Part shown: in pieces, positions 17,294 through 26,573 of the stretch
Layout of the letters: each line of letters starts with the position of its first letter
Numbering within the stretch: position 1 is the first letter of the stretch
Program-made: the position numbers and the translations under genes
The notes under the pieces: generated by a model
Databases searched by the model: none
Told to the model about the DNA's origin: nothing
Seen by the model: the letters and a program-made list of their open reading frames with translations, nothing else
NCBI GenBank assembly: GCA_964401935.1
Contig: CAYOAL010000016.1
Span: forward strand, 1-64,000
DNA length: 64,000 nt
Direction: 5' to 3'
DNA from: JAPYTK01 sp964401935
GTDB lineage: Bacteria > Myxococcota_A > Polyangia > Polyangiales > Polyangiaceae

Positions 17294-18634
17294 TCAACGA
17301 ACCCGAATGATGGTGCCGCGGTCGTGCGTGGTGGGGAGCGCCGCGGTCCAGCCGCTGGGGGTTCGCGGGCCGGTCCAGCCGAACAAGCGCTGCGCGTCGA
17401 GGGGGGCGAGGTTGACGCAGCCGTGACTGCGCACGCTGCCGAACGAGCGATGCCAGAACGCCGCATGCAGCCCTACGCCCTTGTGGAAGAACTGCACGTA
17501 GGGCACGTCCTCGATGCGGTAGTAGCGACTCGCGTACTCGTTCTCGAGGTTGTCCATGGTGGCGGTGACGAGCTTCACCCAGATGCGGTGCACCCCCTTG
17601 GGGGTCTCGAACGGGTGGCCCTTCGTCTTGCCCTTGCCCGTGGAGACGAGGGTGGCGAACACCGGCGTCTCGCCCTCGAAGGCCACCAATGTCTGGCTCT
17701 CGAGCTCGATGTCGATCCACCGCGCGCCGTGACCGATCTCGGGCTCGGACGGCGGTGGGGCGACGGTGGGATGGCGGAGATCGCTGGCCCGCATCCACGT
17801 GCCCTCGCCCACCCGCACGTAACCGCCGCCGAAGGTGCTCGTGCGCTCGAAGAAGCCCACCTGGGTGAAGCGCGCGAGGCGCTTGCCGGTGGGGGAGAAG
17901 CCGGCGCCGTGCTTGGCGAACACGGGTGCGTTGTCGGTCATCACCCACGCGACGGGGATGACCCCTCCGGGAGCGCCGTCGAGCTCCGCGCCGCGGAAGG
18001 TAAACGCGCGCGCGGGGCCGAGATCGCGCATCGGCACCCAGACGCCGCGATTGGTGCGTCCGTAGCTCTGCCCGGCGACGAACTGTTCCTCGACGATGGC
18101 GACGGCGAACCCAGGCTCGAGCGTCATCTCCGGCTCGCCGATGTCGACCTCGTCGAGGCTGCGATAGGCGAGGGAGCCGTCACGCCCGGCGAAGAAGTAG
18201 CGGAACGGCAGGCCGTCGACGGTGGCGGTGAACGCTGGCTGGTCGTACGCGATCGGCGAGGCCCCGGAGAGGGACACGTCGTCGCCGCAGACCCACGCGC
18301 GGGGGCCGACGTGATACCAGGCCGCCTGGCAGCCAGGGCCGAAGCGGGCGCCAAAGAGCGGCAGGAGCGCCTCGCGTTGGCCCGAGCCGCGACGGTTGGC
18401 GGAGCCGTCCGGGCGCATGAGCAGGGGCTGGTCCCCTTTGGCGATGCGCACGCTCGTGGCCCAGTCGGGGAGCGGCACCGCCGTCCAGGGGGGCAGCGTG
18501 ACCCGGTGGGCGACGGGGGGCCCCTTCTCGTGGCCTGGCTGGGCGTCCTCGGGGGCGGCCGAGAGCGTGCCGCCTCCGAGCGCCAAGCCGCTCAAGGCGA
18601 GCCCGGCCAAAAGAGCTGCGATGCGTCGCCGCAT
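17294..18634 (-). CDS. L,D-transpeptidase (YkuD domain), exported
   Basis: 446 residues with a signal peptide (1-26). The catalytic YkuD domain fills the C-terminal ~150 residues. Its active-site motif SHGCVNL (Ser403-Leu409, Cys406) is present, with the upstream FFHKGVGLHAAFWH region. L,D-transpeptidases crosslink peptidoglycan (3-3) or attach proteins to it. The ~270-residue N-terminal part has SH3-like beta segments and is longer than in minimal enzymes. It lies 12 bases after the FHA gene. Confidence 0.92.
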   Translation of the reverse strand: MRRRIAALLAGLALSGLALGGGTLSAAPEDAQPGHEKGPPVAHRVTLPPWTAVPLPDWATSVRIAKGDQPLLMRPDGSANRRGSGQREALLPLFGARFGPGCQAAWYHVGPRAWVCGDDVSLSGASPIAYDQPAFTATVDGLPFRYFFAGRDGSLAYRSLDEVDIGEPEMTLEPGFAVAIVEEQFVAGQSYGRTNRGVWVPMRDLGPARAFTFRGAELDGAPGGVIPVAWVMTDNAPVFAKHGAGFSPTGKRLARFTQVGFFERTSTFGGGYVRVGEGTWMRASDLRHPTVAPPPSEPEIGHGARWIDIELESQTLVAFEGETPVFATLVSTGKGKTKGHPFETPKGVHRIWVKLVTATMDNLENEYASRYYRIEDVPYVQFFHKGVGLHAAFWHRSFGSVRSHGCVNLAPLDAQRLFGWTGPRTPSGWTAALPTTHDRGTIIRVR

Positions 18635-18646
18635 CTTCTCAGCGTA

Positions 18647-19672
18647 TCACTCGAACACGAAGCGGAGCTCGTGGTCGCAGATGTTGAAGACGTCGCCCGA
18701 GGCGATGGGCTTGCGCTGGAGGCGCTGTCCGTTGAACTCGATGCCGTTGGTGGAGCCCATGTCGACCATGAAGTACTGGCTGTTCAAGCACTCGATCATC
18801 GCGTGCTGTCGCGACACGTTGGGATCTTTGATCGTGAGATCGCTCGACTGCTTGCCACGGCCGATGATGAAGCGGTCCTTGTTCACCTCGTGGCGCTGGC
18901 CCCGATAGTAGAGCACCAGGCGCTGGCTGTTCATGCCAGGGGAGGGTGAGGGCGCGGCCTGGGGGGGGACGCCCGGGTAGGCACCGGCACCAGGTGGCGG
19001 CGGAGGCGGTGCGGCGTAGGCCGGCGGACCTGGCGGTGCACCGGGAGGAGCCGGGGGTCGGTACGCACCCGGTGGAGGCGGTGGCGCCCCGGGAGGAGGC
19101 GGCGGGCCACCGGTGGGGGGCCGCATCGCTGGCGGGCCGGGCGGCACGGGAGGCGGGCCGGGAGGACCGGGCGGTCCGGGAGGCATCGGCGGCCGCGCGC
19201 CCATCGGCGGCCCCATTGGAGGACCAGGCGGTGCTCCAGGAGGACCGGGGGGCCGCATCCCCGGAGGACCAGGGGGACCAGGCGGGGGTCCGGGGAGACC
19301 GGGCGGCGGTCCGGGTGGACCGGGCGGGACGACCGAAGGTGGGCGGCCTGGAGGCATCGGGGGCCGCGCACCGGGCGGCGCCGGGTAGCCACCCATCGGC
19401 GCCATCGGCGGCGCGGGGGCGGAGGCGCCGTGCGGCGGCCCGGGCGCGTGGTGGGGGTAGGACGGCTGCGGCTCGGGAGCGCCCTGCACGCCGCTCGTCG
19501 GGAACGGCGTGCGTGCACCGTACGTCCGCTGGCGGGCGTACTGCTTCATCGCCTCGTTGATCAGGTAGTCGATCGAGCACTCGAGGTCGCGAGCCATCTG
19601 CTCGAACGTTTCCCACAGTACGTCACGACACTGGAATGTCCGTGAGCTCTTCTTATTCGGGTCGCCGCTCAT
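18647..19672 (-). CDS. RHH-like / proline-rich / FHA domain protein
   Basis: 341 residues in three parts. Residues ~10-50 resemble a ribbon-helix-helix DNA-binding unit (a TFQCRD strand, then two helices ending INEAMKQYARQR). Residues ~52-245 are a Pro/Gly/Ala-rich linker with GPPGPP-type repeats. Residues ~250-341 are an FHA phosphothreonine-binding domain (FIIGRGKQSSDLTI, NVSRQHAMIE, DMGSTNGIEFNGQRL). FHA domains bind targets of Ser/Thr kinases. It is the first gene of an operon with the L,D-transpeptidase, ubiB and aroK. Confidence 0.88.
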   Translation of the reverse strand: MSGDPNKKSSRTFQCRDVLWETFEQMARDLECSIDYLINEAMKQYARQRTYGARTPFPTSGVQGAPEPQPSYPHHAPGPPHGASAPAPPMAPMGGYPAPPGARPPMPPGRPPSVVPPGPPGPPPGLPGPPPGPPGPPGMRPPGPPGAPPGPPMGPPMGARPPMPPGPPGPPGPPPVPPGPPAMRPPTGGPPPPPGAPPPPPGAYRPPAPPGAPPGPPAYAAPPPPPPGAGAYPGVPPQAAPSPSPGMNSQRLVLYYRGQRHEVNKDRFIIGRGKQSSDLTIKDPNVSRQHAMIECLNSQYFMVDMGSTNGIEFNGQRLQRKPIASGDVFNICDHELRFVFE

Positions 19673-19744
19673 GTTCTCGTCGTGGGCTCGCTGCCTTGGG
19701 TGGTGCTGAACGAAAGGAAACGATGGGCGCCTCGCCCACCTCTC

Positions 19745-21442
19745 CTACTTGTCGCCTTCGGGGGGGTCCTTCTTCGTTTCGCCGTCTTTCTTCGGCTCGC
19801 GGGCTGCGATCCTGGGTTTCACGCAGAAGGAGACGTACTCGCCCACCGTGGTGATTTTGTGGGTTTCTTTCTCGACCACGCACTCCCAGAGGCACCCGAA
19901 GGCGTCTTCCTCTTTCTCCTCGCACTTCGGGGCCTTCTGCTTGTCATCCTCGAAGGCCTTGATCGCGCCGAGGTGGGTCTTGTCGCCCACGGCTCGCCAG
20001 TAGGAGAGCGCCGTGATGCGGACCTTGGCGTCGCCGGACTTCATGTGAGGCTCGAGCGCTTTCAGCGGGTCACCTTCTTTCAGGTCCGCCAAATACGCAC
20101 CGTAGGTGATCGCCTCATTGGGGTTGAAATTCTTGGCCGGTTTTTCCTTGAGCTGCCCGATGAACTCGTCGATGTGCTTGACGGTGGACACCTTGAGGAT
20201 GGTCGCCGCGGCCAGGCGTCGCCGCTGCCAGTCGGGGCTGTCGAAGAACTTGTAGAGGCCTCCGATGATCGCCTCGCGAGGCAGCTCGCGGATGCGCGCG
20301 AACGACTGGTCGACCACCTCGGCCGGCACCTTCGGATCGGCGCCGATCGCGAAGAGCGCCTTGAGGTGTGCCTCGTTCTTGCGGTCGATGTGGCCGGAGA
20401 GGGTGGCGAGCGCGAGGGCGCGACGCTTCACGAAGTCGTCGGTGGGGACGTCTTTCGGCTGCTCGTTGTTGGCGGCGAGCCCGAGCGCGAAGTCGATGAC
20501 GGCCTGGCCTCCCACGCGCTTCATCGACTCGAGGACCCGGGCGAGCGACTCGGTCTGGTACTTGACGAGCTGCTCTTCGAAGAGCTTGCCTTCGATGGTG
20601 TAGCCGGCGGAGCGGTTCGCCTCTTGGAGCCTGGCCTCGTTCTCCTTCTTCCACTCTCCCGAGAGCACGAAGGCTGCGATGGAGACGAGCTGCTTTCCTG
20701 CCTCTTCTTTCGTCTCTTTGTCGCCGATCTTGGCGACGAGATCCGCCATTTGCCCGAGCTCGCGCGAGTTGCGCACCATCAGCGACGGGAGCTTCTTCAC
20801 GGACGCGGCGCCGATGTGGCGCAGGAGCTGCTCCATCCCGAACGCCTGTGTCTTGTCGTTCAGGCGTCGCTCGAAGTCGGCCATGGCCCACTCGGTGAGG
20901 GCTTCTTCGAGCTGCCGGCGGAGCTCTTGATCCGCGATCACCTGCGTGCCCTCGTAGGTGAGCATCAGATACGCCGCGTCTTTGAACTTGAACGACGGAT
21001 CCGGCGGCGCCTGCCCGCCTTGCGTGGGCTTGGGCGGCTCTCGCTCGAGCTCGGCGATGAGGAGCGGCACCATCTGCCGGATGATCTCCGCGCGCCGCTC
21101 GGGGTCGAGCTCCTGCTTCTGGCACGGCTCTCCCTCCTGCACGTAGGTCGGGTCGCACACGAGCGTGCCCTTCACCAGCCGGTCGATGCCGACGTGCTGG
21201 CCCTTGCGCGGCTTCATGTTCACGAGGGAAATGGCGGCCTTGACGCGCAGCTCGAGGGGATACTTGTCGAACAGCACGATGGCCGACAGTCGCCTCGGAC
21301 CCCCCAGCGTGGTCTCCCAACGCGCCAGGTCGGACTCTTGCACCGCGCAGCCGGACGCAAAGGCCGCCGTTCCGAGCACGGCGGTCGTTAGCGAAAGCAG
21401 GGCTGTCCAGCGCATCCGCCGACGACGCGATGAGCTCACCAT
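19745..21442 (-). CDS. HEAT-like repeat lipoprotein
   Basis: 565 residues from the ATG at 21442, which has AAGGA six bases upstream. The signal peptide ends AFASGC (lipobox, Cys32). The mature part is helical with repeated pairs (ALALATLSGHIDRKNEAHLKALF, RRRLAAATILKVST, DAKVRITALSYWRAVGD), suggesting HEAT/ARM-type repeats for protein binding. The C-terminus is Lys/Glu/Pro-rich. The function is unknown; an envelope scaffold is likely. Confidence 0.78.
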   Translation of the reverse strand: MVSSSRRRRMRWTALLSLTTAVLGTAAFASGCAVQESDLARWETTLGGPRRLSAIVLFDKYPLELRVKAAISLVNMKPRKGQHVGIDRLVKGTLVCDPTYVQEGEPCQKQELDPERRAEIIRQMVPLLIAELEREPPKPTQGGQAPPDPSFKFKDAAYLMLTYEGTQVIADQELRRQLEEALTEWAMADFERRLNDKTQAFGMEQLLRHIGAASVKKLPSLMVRNSRELGQMADLVAKIGDKETKEEAGKQLVSIAAFVLSGEWKKENEARLQEANRSAGYTIEGKLFEEQLVKYQTESLARVLESMKRVGGQAVIDFALGLAANNEQPKDVPTDDFVKRRALALATLSGHIDRKNEAHLKALFAIGADPKVPAEVVDQSFARIRELPREAIIGGLYKFFDSPDWQRRRLAAATILKVSTVKHIDEFIGQLKEKPAKNFNPNEAITYGAYLADLKEGDPLKALEPHMKSGDAKVRITALSYWRAVGDKTHLGAIKAFEDDKQKAPKCEEKEEDAFGCLWECVVEKETHKITTVGEYVSFCVKPRIAAREPKKDGETKKDPPEGDK

Positions 21443-21669
21443 GAAGGTCCTTCTGCGCCTTGAAGCGCTCGCGGATGCTAGCCTTCGCGAGGCTCGGATT
21501 GAAAGAATTTCCTACGCCTTCTCGGCGTCACGGCGAATCGATGGCGCGAGGCCCGCACGCATGAGCAGCACTGGTCGAACGCGCAGCTCGGGGAGCGTCG
21601 CGTCGAGGTGCCGAAAGGTTGGCCCTGTTGGACCACGGAGGGTACGAGGGAGTGTAGGCTGCTGTAGGT

Positions 21670-24537
21670 ATGGCGTTCTTCATTCCCGGCATTCGTGCGC
21701 TTTGGGCGAGCAAGCGCGGACAAGACCCCGAGGCCGAGGAAGAGACCTCGAAGGCCACCCCCCCCGAGCCCGTAGAGGACACCGTCGACGCGGATGACGC
21801 GGAGGTCTCGGGCGCCAAGCCCCGCACGATGCGGACCTACGCGCGCGAGGCGGCGGCGCTCTTGCTCATCGCGTCGGGGCTGTATTGCGGTCTGGCCCTC
21901 GCGTCCTACGAGGCGGATCCGTTGCGGCCGCACGTTGTCGGCGAGAACTGGGTGGGGCCGGTGGGCGAGGTCTTCGCGCGAGGCTTCGTCGAGCTCATCG
22001 GTGTGGTGGCGTGGCTCATCCCGGCCGAGCTCCTCTTTCTGTCACGACCGCTCTTGTTCGACAAGCGCATGCAGCTGAGCCTCGGACGCGCGAGCGGTGA
22101 CATCGTCATCGCGGTGGTGTGCGCCGCGCTCGCGCACATCGCGCTCCCTGGAGTGACGGCGTTCGGCAACATGCCGCTCGCGGGGGTGGTGGGAGACCTG
22201 TTCGGCGAGGTGGCGCGGGGCCTGTTCTCCACGGTCGGCTCGTTCTTGATCGGCTCGACGGTGGTGGCGCTGATCCTCATGGAGCGGGCGGCGTTTTCGT
22301 TCATCGCGGTGGCGCAGCGTTTCCGCGCCTTCGTGGCGTGGGCGCGGCGTCGCACGGGCCGCGAGGTGGGCAAGGTGGCGAACGCGTGGGTCGAGGCGCG
22401 CCAAGCCGAGAGGGAGCTGCGCGAGGCCGAGCGCCGAGCCTCCGAGCCGCTCATCGCTTCCCCCGAGCAGGCGGACGCGATCATCGCTGCGTTCGCCGAC
22501 GATGGCACCGGGATCCCGCTCTTGCCGTCGCTCTCGCCGCCTCCGGTGATGTTGCGCGACGATGACCTCGACGCGTCGCTCGCGGGGCGGGGGTCGGCGT
22601 TCGCGTTGGATGACGACGACGCGTTCGGTGAAGCGCCTACGCCGCCGCCACCCGCCACCGTGGTGCGCGCGGCGGAGGTGCCGACACCCTCCCCCGTGAT
22701 GCCGGTGAAGGCGCGTCGGGGCCGCGTGGAGCGACCGTCGAGCGACGACGACGCGATGGCGTCTGCGTTGGTGGAGGCCGCCACGCCCGCGCCGTCGTCT
22801 CCCGCCAAGAAGCGCGGAGCGAAGAAGGGCAGGAGCCGCGTCGAGGATGCAGACGGCGTGGAGGCCGCGGCGCGCGCGGCGGGCGCGATGTCGGCGCCGG
22901 TGGACGCGCCGCCGCTGACCGCGGAGCCGCCGCCCGAACCGGCGCCGGAGCAGGGCGAGCCGACCATCGTCGACACCTCGCGCGAGGCGCAGACCCGCAA
23001 GGCCAAGCTCCCCAAGCCGCAGAAACAGAGCTTTGCGCTGCCCGAGCCGAACCTGCTCGATCCGGCCATCGTCACCGAGTCGCGTCACTCGCCCGAGCAG
23101 CTCAAGGCGACCGCGCGCCTCCTCGAGAAGACCTTGTCCGACTACGGGGTGCAGGGCTCGGTGCAGGAGATCCACCCGGGCCCCACCGTGACGATGTTCG
23201 AGGTGTCGCCGGCGCCGGGCACCAAGGTGAGCAAGGTCGCGTCCCTCGCCGACGACCTCGCGCTCGGGCTGTCGCGCAAGGTGCGTATCATCGCGCCCAT
23301 CCCTGGCAAGGCGCGGATCGGCTTCGAGGTGCCGAACGACACGCGGATCCCGGTGAACCTGCGCGAGCTGGTCGAGAGCCAGGAGTTCATGTCGCTCAAC
23401 GTGCCGCTGCCATGTGTGCTCGGTCGCGACATCATCGGGAGGCCGTTCTTCGCCGATCTCTCGGGGATGCCGCACGTGATCGTGGCCGGCGCCACCGGTG
23501 CCGGCAAGAGCGTGGGGCTCAACGTGATGCTGGTGAGCCTCTTGTGTCGGCGCTCGCCGGAGGAGCTGCGGATGCTGATGATCGATCCGAAGGTGGTGGA
23601 GCTCGCCCCGTTCGACCGCATCCCCCACCTCCTGTTTCCGGTGGTGACCGACATGAAGCAGGCGGCGAACGCGCTCAAGTGGGCGGTCGACGAGATGGAG
23701 CGCCGCTATCAGCTCTTCGCCGACGCCGGGACCAAGAACATCACCACCTACAACCGCTACGTGAAGCGGGTGCGGTCGGGCTCGCTGCCGCCGCCGCCGG
23801 TGTCCGAGATGGTGTCGGCCATCGCGCCCGACGGTACCGAGATCCAGGTACAGAAGGCGAAGGTGGGCTCGGACGCGACGCTGCCGCAGCGCTTGCCGTA
23901 CATCGTGGTGGTCGTGGAGGAGTTCGCCGATCTCATCATGACCCAGGGCAAAGAGGTGGAGAGCTCGGTCGCGAGGCTCGCGCAGAAGGCGCGCGCGGCG
24001 GGGCTCCACGTGATCCTCGCCACGCAGCGCCCCAGCGTCGACGTGATCACGGGCATGATCAAAGCCAACTTTCCCACCCGCATCGCGTTTCGGGTGGCGC
24101 AGAAGGTCGACAGTCGCACCATCATCGATCAGCAAGGCGCCGAGCACTTGCTCGGCGGCGGCGACATGCTGGTGAAGCTCAACGGCAAGAGCGACGTCAT
24201 CCGCGTTCAAGGACCCTTCGTGTCGGAGGACGAGGTGCAGCGCATCACCGACCACCTCCGCGCTCAAGGGGAGCCAGAGTACGACGAGAGCATCGTGCGC
24301 GGTCGCGACGAGGACTCCGAAGGCGACGAGGAGGGGGGCGGCGAGTCGGATCCGCTGTACGACAAGGCGGTTCAGGTTGTGGCGGAAACCCAAAAATGTT
24401 CGACTTCCTGGCTTCAACGAAAGCTCGGTGTAGGCTACAACCGCGCCGCCAAGATCGTGGAGACCCTGGAGCGAAACGGCGTGGTCGGTCCCCCCAACGG
24501 CAGTAAGCCCCGTGAGATTCTGGTGTCCACGCATTGA
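21670..24537 (+). CDS. ftsK: DNA translocase FtsK/SpoIIIE
   Basis: 955 residues. FtsK anchors at the septum and pumps chromosome termini toward dif. Four transmembrane helices lie at ~57-205. A long Ala/Pro-rich linker (~235-440) follows. The motor has an alpha/beta part, Walker A GATGAGKS (~605-612) and Walker B VVVVEEFADL (~740-750). A C-terminal gamma winged helix (~895-955) would read KOPS-like sequences. A weak TAGGT precedes the ATG, and TAGGCT (-10-like) sits nine bases upstream. Confidence 0.95.
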   Translation: MAFFIPGIRALWASKRGQDPEAEEETSKATPPEPVEDTVDADDAEVSGAKPRTMRTYAREAAALLLIASGLYCGLALASYEADPLRPHVVGENWVGPVGEVFARGFVELIGVVAWLIPAELLFLSRPLLFDKRMQLSLGRASGDIVIAVVCAALAHIALPGVTAFGNMPLAGVVGDLFGEVARGLFSTVGSFLIGSTVVALILMERAAFSFIAVAQRFRAFVAWARRRTGREVGKVANAWVEARQAERELREAERRASEPLIASPEQADAIIAAFADDGTGIPLLPSLSPPPVMLRDDDLDASLAGRGSAFALDDDDAFGEAPTPPPPATVVRAAEVPTPSPVMPVKARRGRVERPSSDDDAMASALVEAATPAPSSPAKKRGAKKGRSRVEDADGVEAAARAAGAMSAPVDAPPLTAEPPPEPAPEQGEPTIVDTSREAQTRKAKLPKPQKQSFALPEPNLLDPAIVTESRHSPEQLKATARLLEKTLSDYGVQGSVQEIHPGPTVTMFEVSPAPGTKVSKVASLADDLALGLSRKVRIIAPIPGKARIGFEVPNDTRIPVNLRELVESQEFMSLNVPLPCVLGRDIIGRPFFADLSGMPHVIVAGATGAGKSVGLNVMLVSLLCRRSPEELRMLMIDPKVVELAPFDRIPHLLFPVVTDMKQAANALKWAVDEMERRYQLFADAGTKNITTYNRYVKRVRSGSLPPPPVSEMVSAIAPDGTEIQVQKAKVGSDATLPQRLPYIVVVVEEFADLIMTQGKEVESSVARLAQKARAAGLHVILATQRPSVDVITGMIKANFPTRIAFRVAQKVDSRTIIDQQGAEHLLGGGDMLVKLNGKSDVIRVQGPFVSEDEVQRITDHLRAQGEPEYDESIVRGRDEDSEGDEEGGGESDPLYDKAVQVVAETQKCSTSWLQRKLGVGYNRAAKIVETLERNGVVGPPNGSKPREILVSTH

Positions 24538-24561
24538 GCTTCGGTGCTCGCGCGATAAACT
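24534..24561 (+). promoter_or_regulatory. candidate sigma-70 promoter for the 74-aa gene
   Basis: TTGAGC (24534-24539, spanning the ftsK stop) and TAAACT (24556-24561) are separated by 16 bases. The ATG of the small gene is nine bases after the -10, with AGAGGA between. Confidence 0.5.
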
Positions 24562-24570
24562 AGAGGATCG

Positions 24571-24795
24571 ATGAAAGAGCTTCACATCGCGGCCATGTGC
24601 GAGGCATCTCGGGCAAAGCTCATCGGTGAGATTGCCACCATCATCCGGTCGACGGAGATGCCGCCCGAGGCGCGACAAGCCGGTCTCACGCTCATCGGCT
24701 GGCTCGCGCGGCGCATGCCGCAAGACCCGATCGACTCGCGCACGACGCGCTGCTCCAACGCGCTCCCTCGGCGGCGCGTGCGCCTCTCGCGTTGA
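24571..24795 (+). CDS. small hypothetical protein (74 aa)
   Basis: Begins MKELHIAAMCEASRAKLIGE. The first ~50 residues look like two amphipathic helices; the tail is Arg-rich. An AGAGGA Shine-Dalgarno lies five bases before the ATG and a promoter-like pair lies directly upstream. These support expression independent of ftsK. No family was recognised. Confidence 0.55.
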   Translation: MKELHIAAMCEASRAKLIGEIATIIRSTEMPPEARQAGLTLIGWLARRMPQDPIDSRTTRCSNALPRRRVRLSR

Positions 24796-24872
24796 GCGCC
24801 GCCCGCTCACTCCGACGCGCGCTCCTGCCGGCGGCGCGTCGGCGCTCACCGCCCTCGCCCCCGTCCCGCTCC

Positions 24873-25436
24873 TCAGTCGTCGAAGGGGAGGGTGGTATCG
24901 GGCACCTTGAGCGCGGGCATCTCGCCGGTGGCGCCGGTGTCCGGGTGGGGCGGCAAGGTGCTCTCGCTCGGCCGCAGCGAGTGTGCCTTCTCCGCGTTCG
25001 CGAACGGAATCGCGGTGTCGTCGGCGAGCGCTGTCATGAACGCGGTGTGATCGAGCGTGGCGCCCGAGGCCTCGCTCGCGTCTGGGCGTGACGCTCGCGC
25101 GGCCATGCAGCGCTGTGCGTAGCGCTCTGCGAGCTTGAAGTTCTTGCGCGCGCACTGGGCGGCGAGCTCGGTGAGCCAGAACGCGTCGCACGCGTCCCAC
25201 ACGGCGCGGTCGAGGTGGTGCCCCTCGAGGAGGAGGTCTTGCTCGTCGAGGTCGCGGTCGCCGAGCGCGGCCGACAGCGTCATCCACGCCTCGACGTCGA
25301 GCGGCGGTGGATGGTCGACCGGATCGTAAGGGCCGAGGTGCGCGTCGGACGGAGGCTCGACGGGGCGAGCGTCGAGGTGCCGGCTGTCGAGGTCGTGGGC
25401 GTCGGGGGGGCGGGCGCCGGGGTCGTTGGGGTTCAT
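24873..25436 (-). CDS. hypothetical protein of the VgrG cassette (187 aa)
   Basis: Starts at the ATG at 25436, overlapping the stop of the membrane-protein gene (ATGA). The first ~55 residues are Pro/Asp/His-rich. A helical core follows (~60-125), with a Trp/Cys pair (AVWDACDAFWLTELAAQCARKNFKLAERYAQRCM). The tail is Pro/Thr-rich. The core could be a TPR-like unit. It is the last gene of the vgrG transcript. A role as effector, adaptor or immunity protein is possible but unsupported by any motif. Confidence 0.75.
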   Translation of the reverse strand: MNPNDPGARPPDAHDLDSRHLDARPVEPPSDAHLGPYDPVDHPPPLDVEAWMTLSAALGDRDLDEQDLLLEGHHLDRAVWDACDAFWLTELAAQCARKNFKLAERYAQRCMAARASRPDASEASGATLDHTAFMTALADDTAIPFANAEKAHSLRPSESTLPPHPDTGATGEMPALKVPDTTLPFDD

Positions 25437-26011
25437 CGGGGAGCTCCAGGGGGTTGGAACGTGCTCTGGAACGGCTGTCGACCGTCGTCCTCGGTGAAGC
25501 GGCGGGCGATGCGCCACGCGAGGGGCACCTTCCAGCGATGACCCTCGAACGCGCGCCACGCGCCCCACAGCATCCACACCAGCGGCACGAGGAGCGCCAC
25601 GGCAAACACGCCCCAGTAGCCGATGAACATGAACGCTGGCATCGACTTGGGGCCGAGCGCCATGGAGACGAGGAACATGATGACGAGGCCCATGACCCAC
25701 AGGATCGGGGCCAGGACCGTGAGGCCGACGGAGAGCACGATCGACTGGATGCAGTGGAAGGCCACGTAGCGCGATTTGTCCCGGTAGATCAGGTAGAGCA
25801 GGATGGGACCGATGATCCAGAAGCCGGCCAGCCACGTGAGGTAGGAGCAGGCCGCGACCATGCGCTCCTCCTTGTCGGTGTGCTCGCCGCCGGGGACGGA
25901 GTTGGGCCCGTGCTGCGGCGGCGCGTGCGGGGGCGGCGCGTGCGGGTGCGGCGCGTGAGGGGGCGGCGCGTGCGGGTAGCCGTGTTGCGGCGGGCCTTGG
26001 GGGGCGCTCAT
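25433..26011 (-). CDS. DUF4870/Tic20-like membrane protein of the VgrG cassette
   Basis: 192 residues. A His/Ala/Pro-rich N-terminal tail (repeated PPPHAP) is followed by about four hydrophobic segments (~55-160). The pattern (EERMVAACSYLTWLAGF, LIYRDKSRYVAFHCIQSI) is characteristic of DUF4870-type proteins. The start ATG overlaps the DUF3540 stop and the stop overlaps the next ATG, so it is tightly coupled inside the cassette. A membrane protein encoded beside vgrG could be immunity- or delivery-related; this is inference. Confidence 0.78.
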   Translation of the reverse strand: MSAPQGPPQHGYPHAPPPHAPHPHAPPPHAPPQHGPNSVPGGEHTDKEERMVAACSYLTWLAGFWIIGPILLYLIYRDKSRYVAFHCIQSIVLSVGLTVLAPILWVMGLVIMFLVSMALGPKSMPAFMFIGYWGVFAVALLVPLVWMLWGAWRAFEGHRWKVPLAWRIARRFTEDDGRQPFQSTFQPPGAPR

Positions 26012-26571
26012 CGGCTCTCCTCCTGCTCGTCGCCGAGAGACGACCACGGAAACGGGGCGGGACACGGGTCGTCGTTGAGGCCGATGTGGTCTCCATCGAG
26101 GGCCACGCGCTGCATGGCCCGCAGCCGCACGTCGCGCTCGTTGGACTGGATGGCCACCGCGCTCGCTTCGAGCCGCTCCTCGCCGTCGATCCGGGTGTGG
26201 CGGTCGCCCCGCACGTGGGTTTGCTGCGTGTCGGCGTGCACGTTGAGCGTCGACGTCTCGACGTTCACCTCGGGGGCGGCGAGCGTGAGGCGGTGGCGCG
26301 CGGCGAGGCGGATCTCGGCGCTGTCGAAGCACAGGAGCGGGCCATCGTCACCCACCGCGACGCGGAGGAGGACGCGACCGGAGGCGCTCCGCACCACGAT
26401 GTGATCGACGCGGGCCCCGGCCTCGAGCTCGAAGCGCCGCCCCGATCGGAGGGTGACATGGTGGGCGTCGTCGCCGAGCTCCACGTTCTCGAGCACGGCC
26501 TCGTGGGGCTCGCAGATCGGCTCGTCGCAGGGGGGAGTGGGCTTTGCAGAGAGGTGAGCGGATGGGGTCAT
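26008..26571 (-). CDS. DUF3540 protein of the VgrG cassette
   Basis: 187 residues, mostly short beta strands. The pattern (ENVELGDDAHHVTLRSG, IRLAARHRLTLAAPEVNVETSTLNVHAD, ERLEASAVAIQSNERDVRL) matches DUF3540, found beside type VI secretion vgrG genes. It may cap or extend the beta-helical VgrG spike; the strand repeats resemble the VgrG tail. The ATG is at 26571, three bases after the stop of a broken reading frame, and the stop overlaps the next ATG. Confidence 0.78.
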   Translation of the reverse strand: MTPSAHLSAKPTPPCDEPICEPHEAVLENVELGDDAHHVTLRSGRRFELEAGARVDHIVVRSASGRVLLRVAVGDDGPLLCFDSAEIRLAARHRLTLAAPEVNVETSTLNVHADTQQTHVRGDRHTRIDGEERLEASAVAIQSNERDVRLRAMQRVALDGDHIGLNDDPCPAPFPWSSLGDEQEESR

Positions 26572-26573
26572 GT

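Noticed and set aside
19113..19388. Gly-rich plus-strand frame (GGPGG repeats)
   Set aside because: It is the reverse complement of the Pro-rich linker of the FHA protein.
22042..25605. Very long (~1187-codon) minus-strand frame opposite ftsK and downstream genes
   Set aside because: No recognisable domain, and it runs through the FtsK coding sequence and several unrelated genes; a GC-bias shadow.
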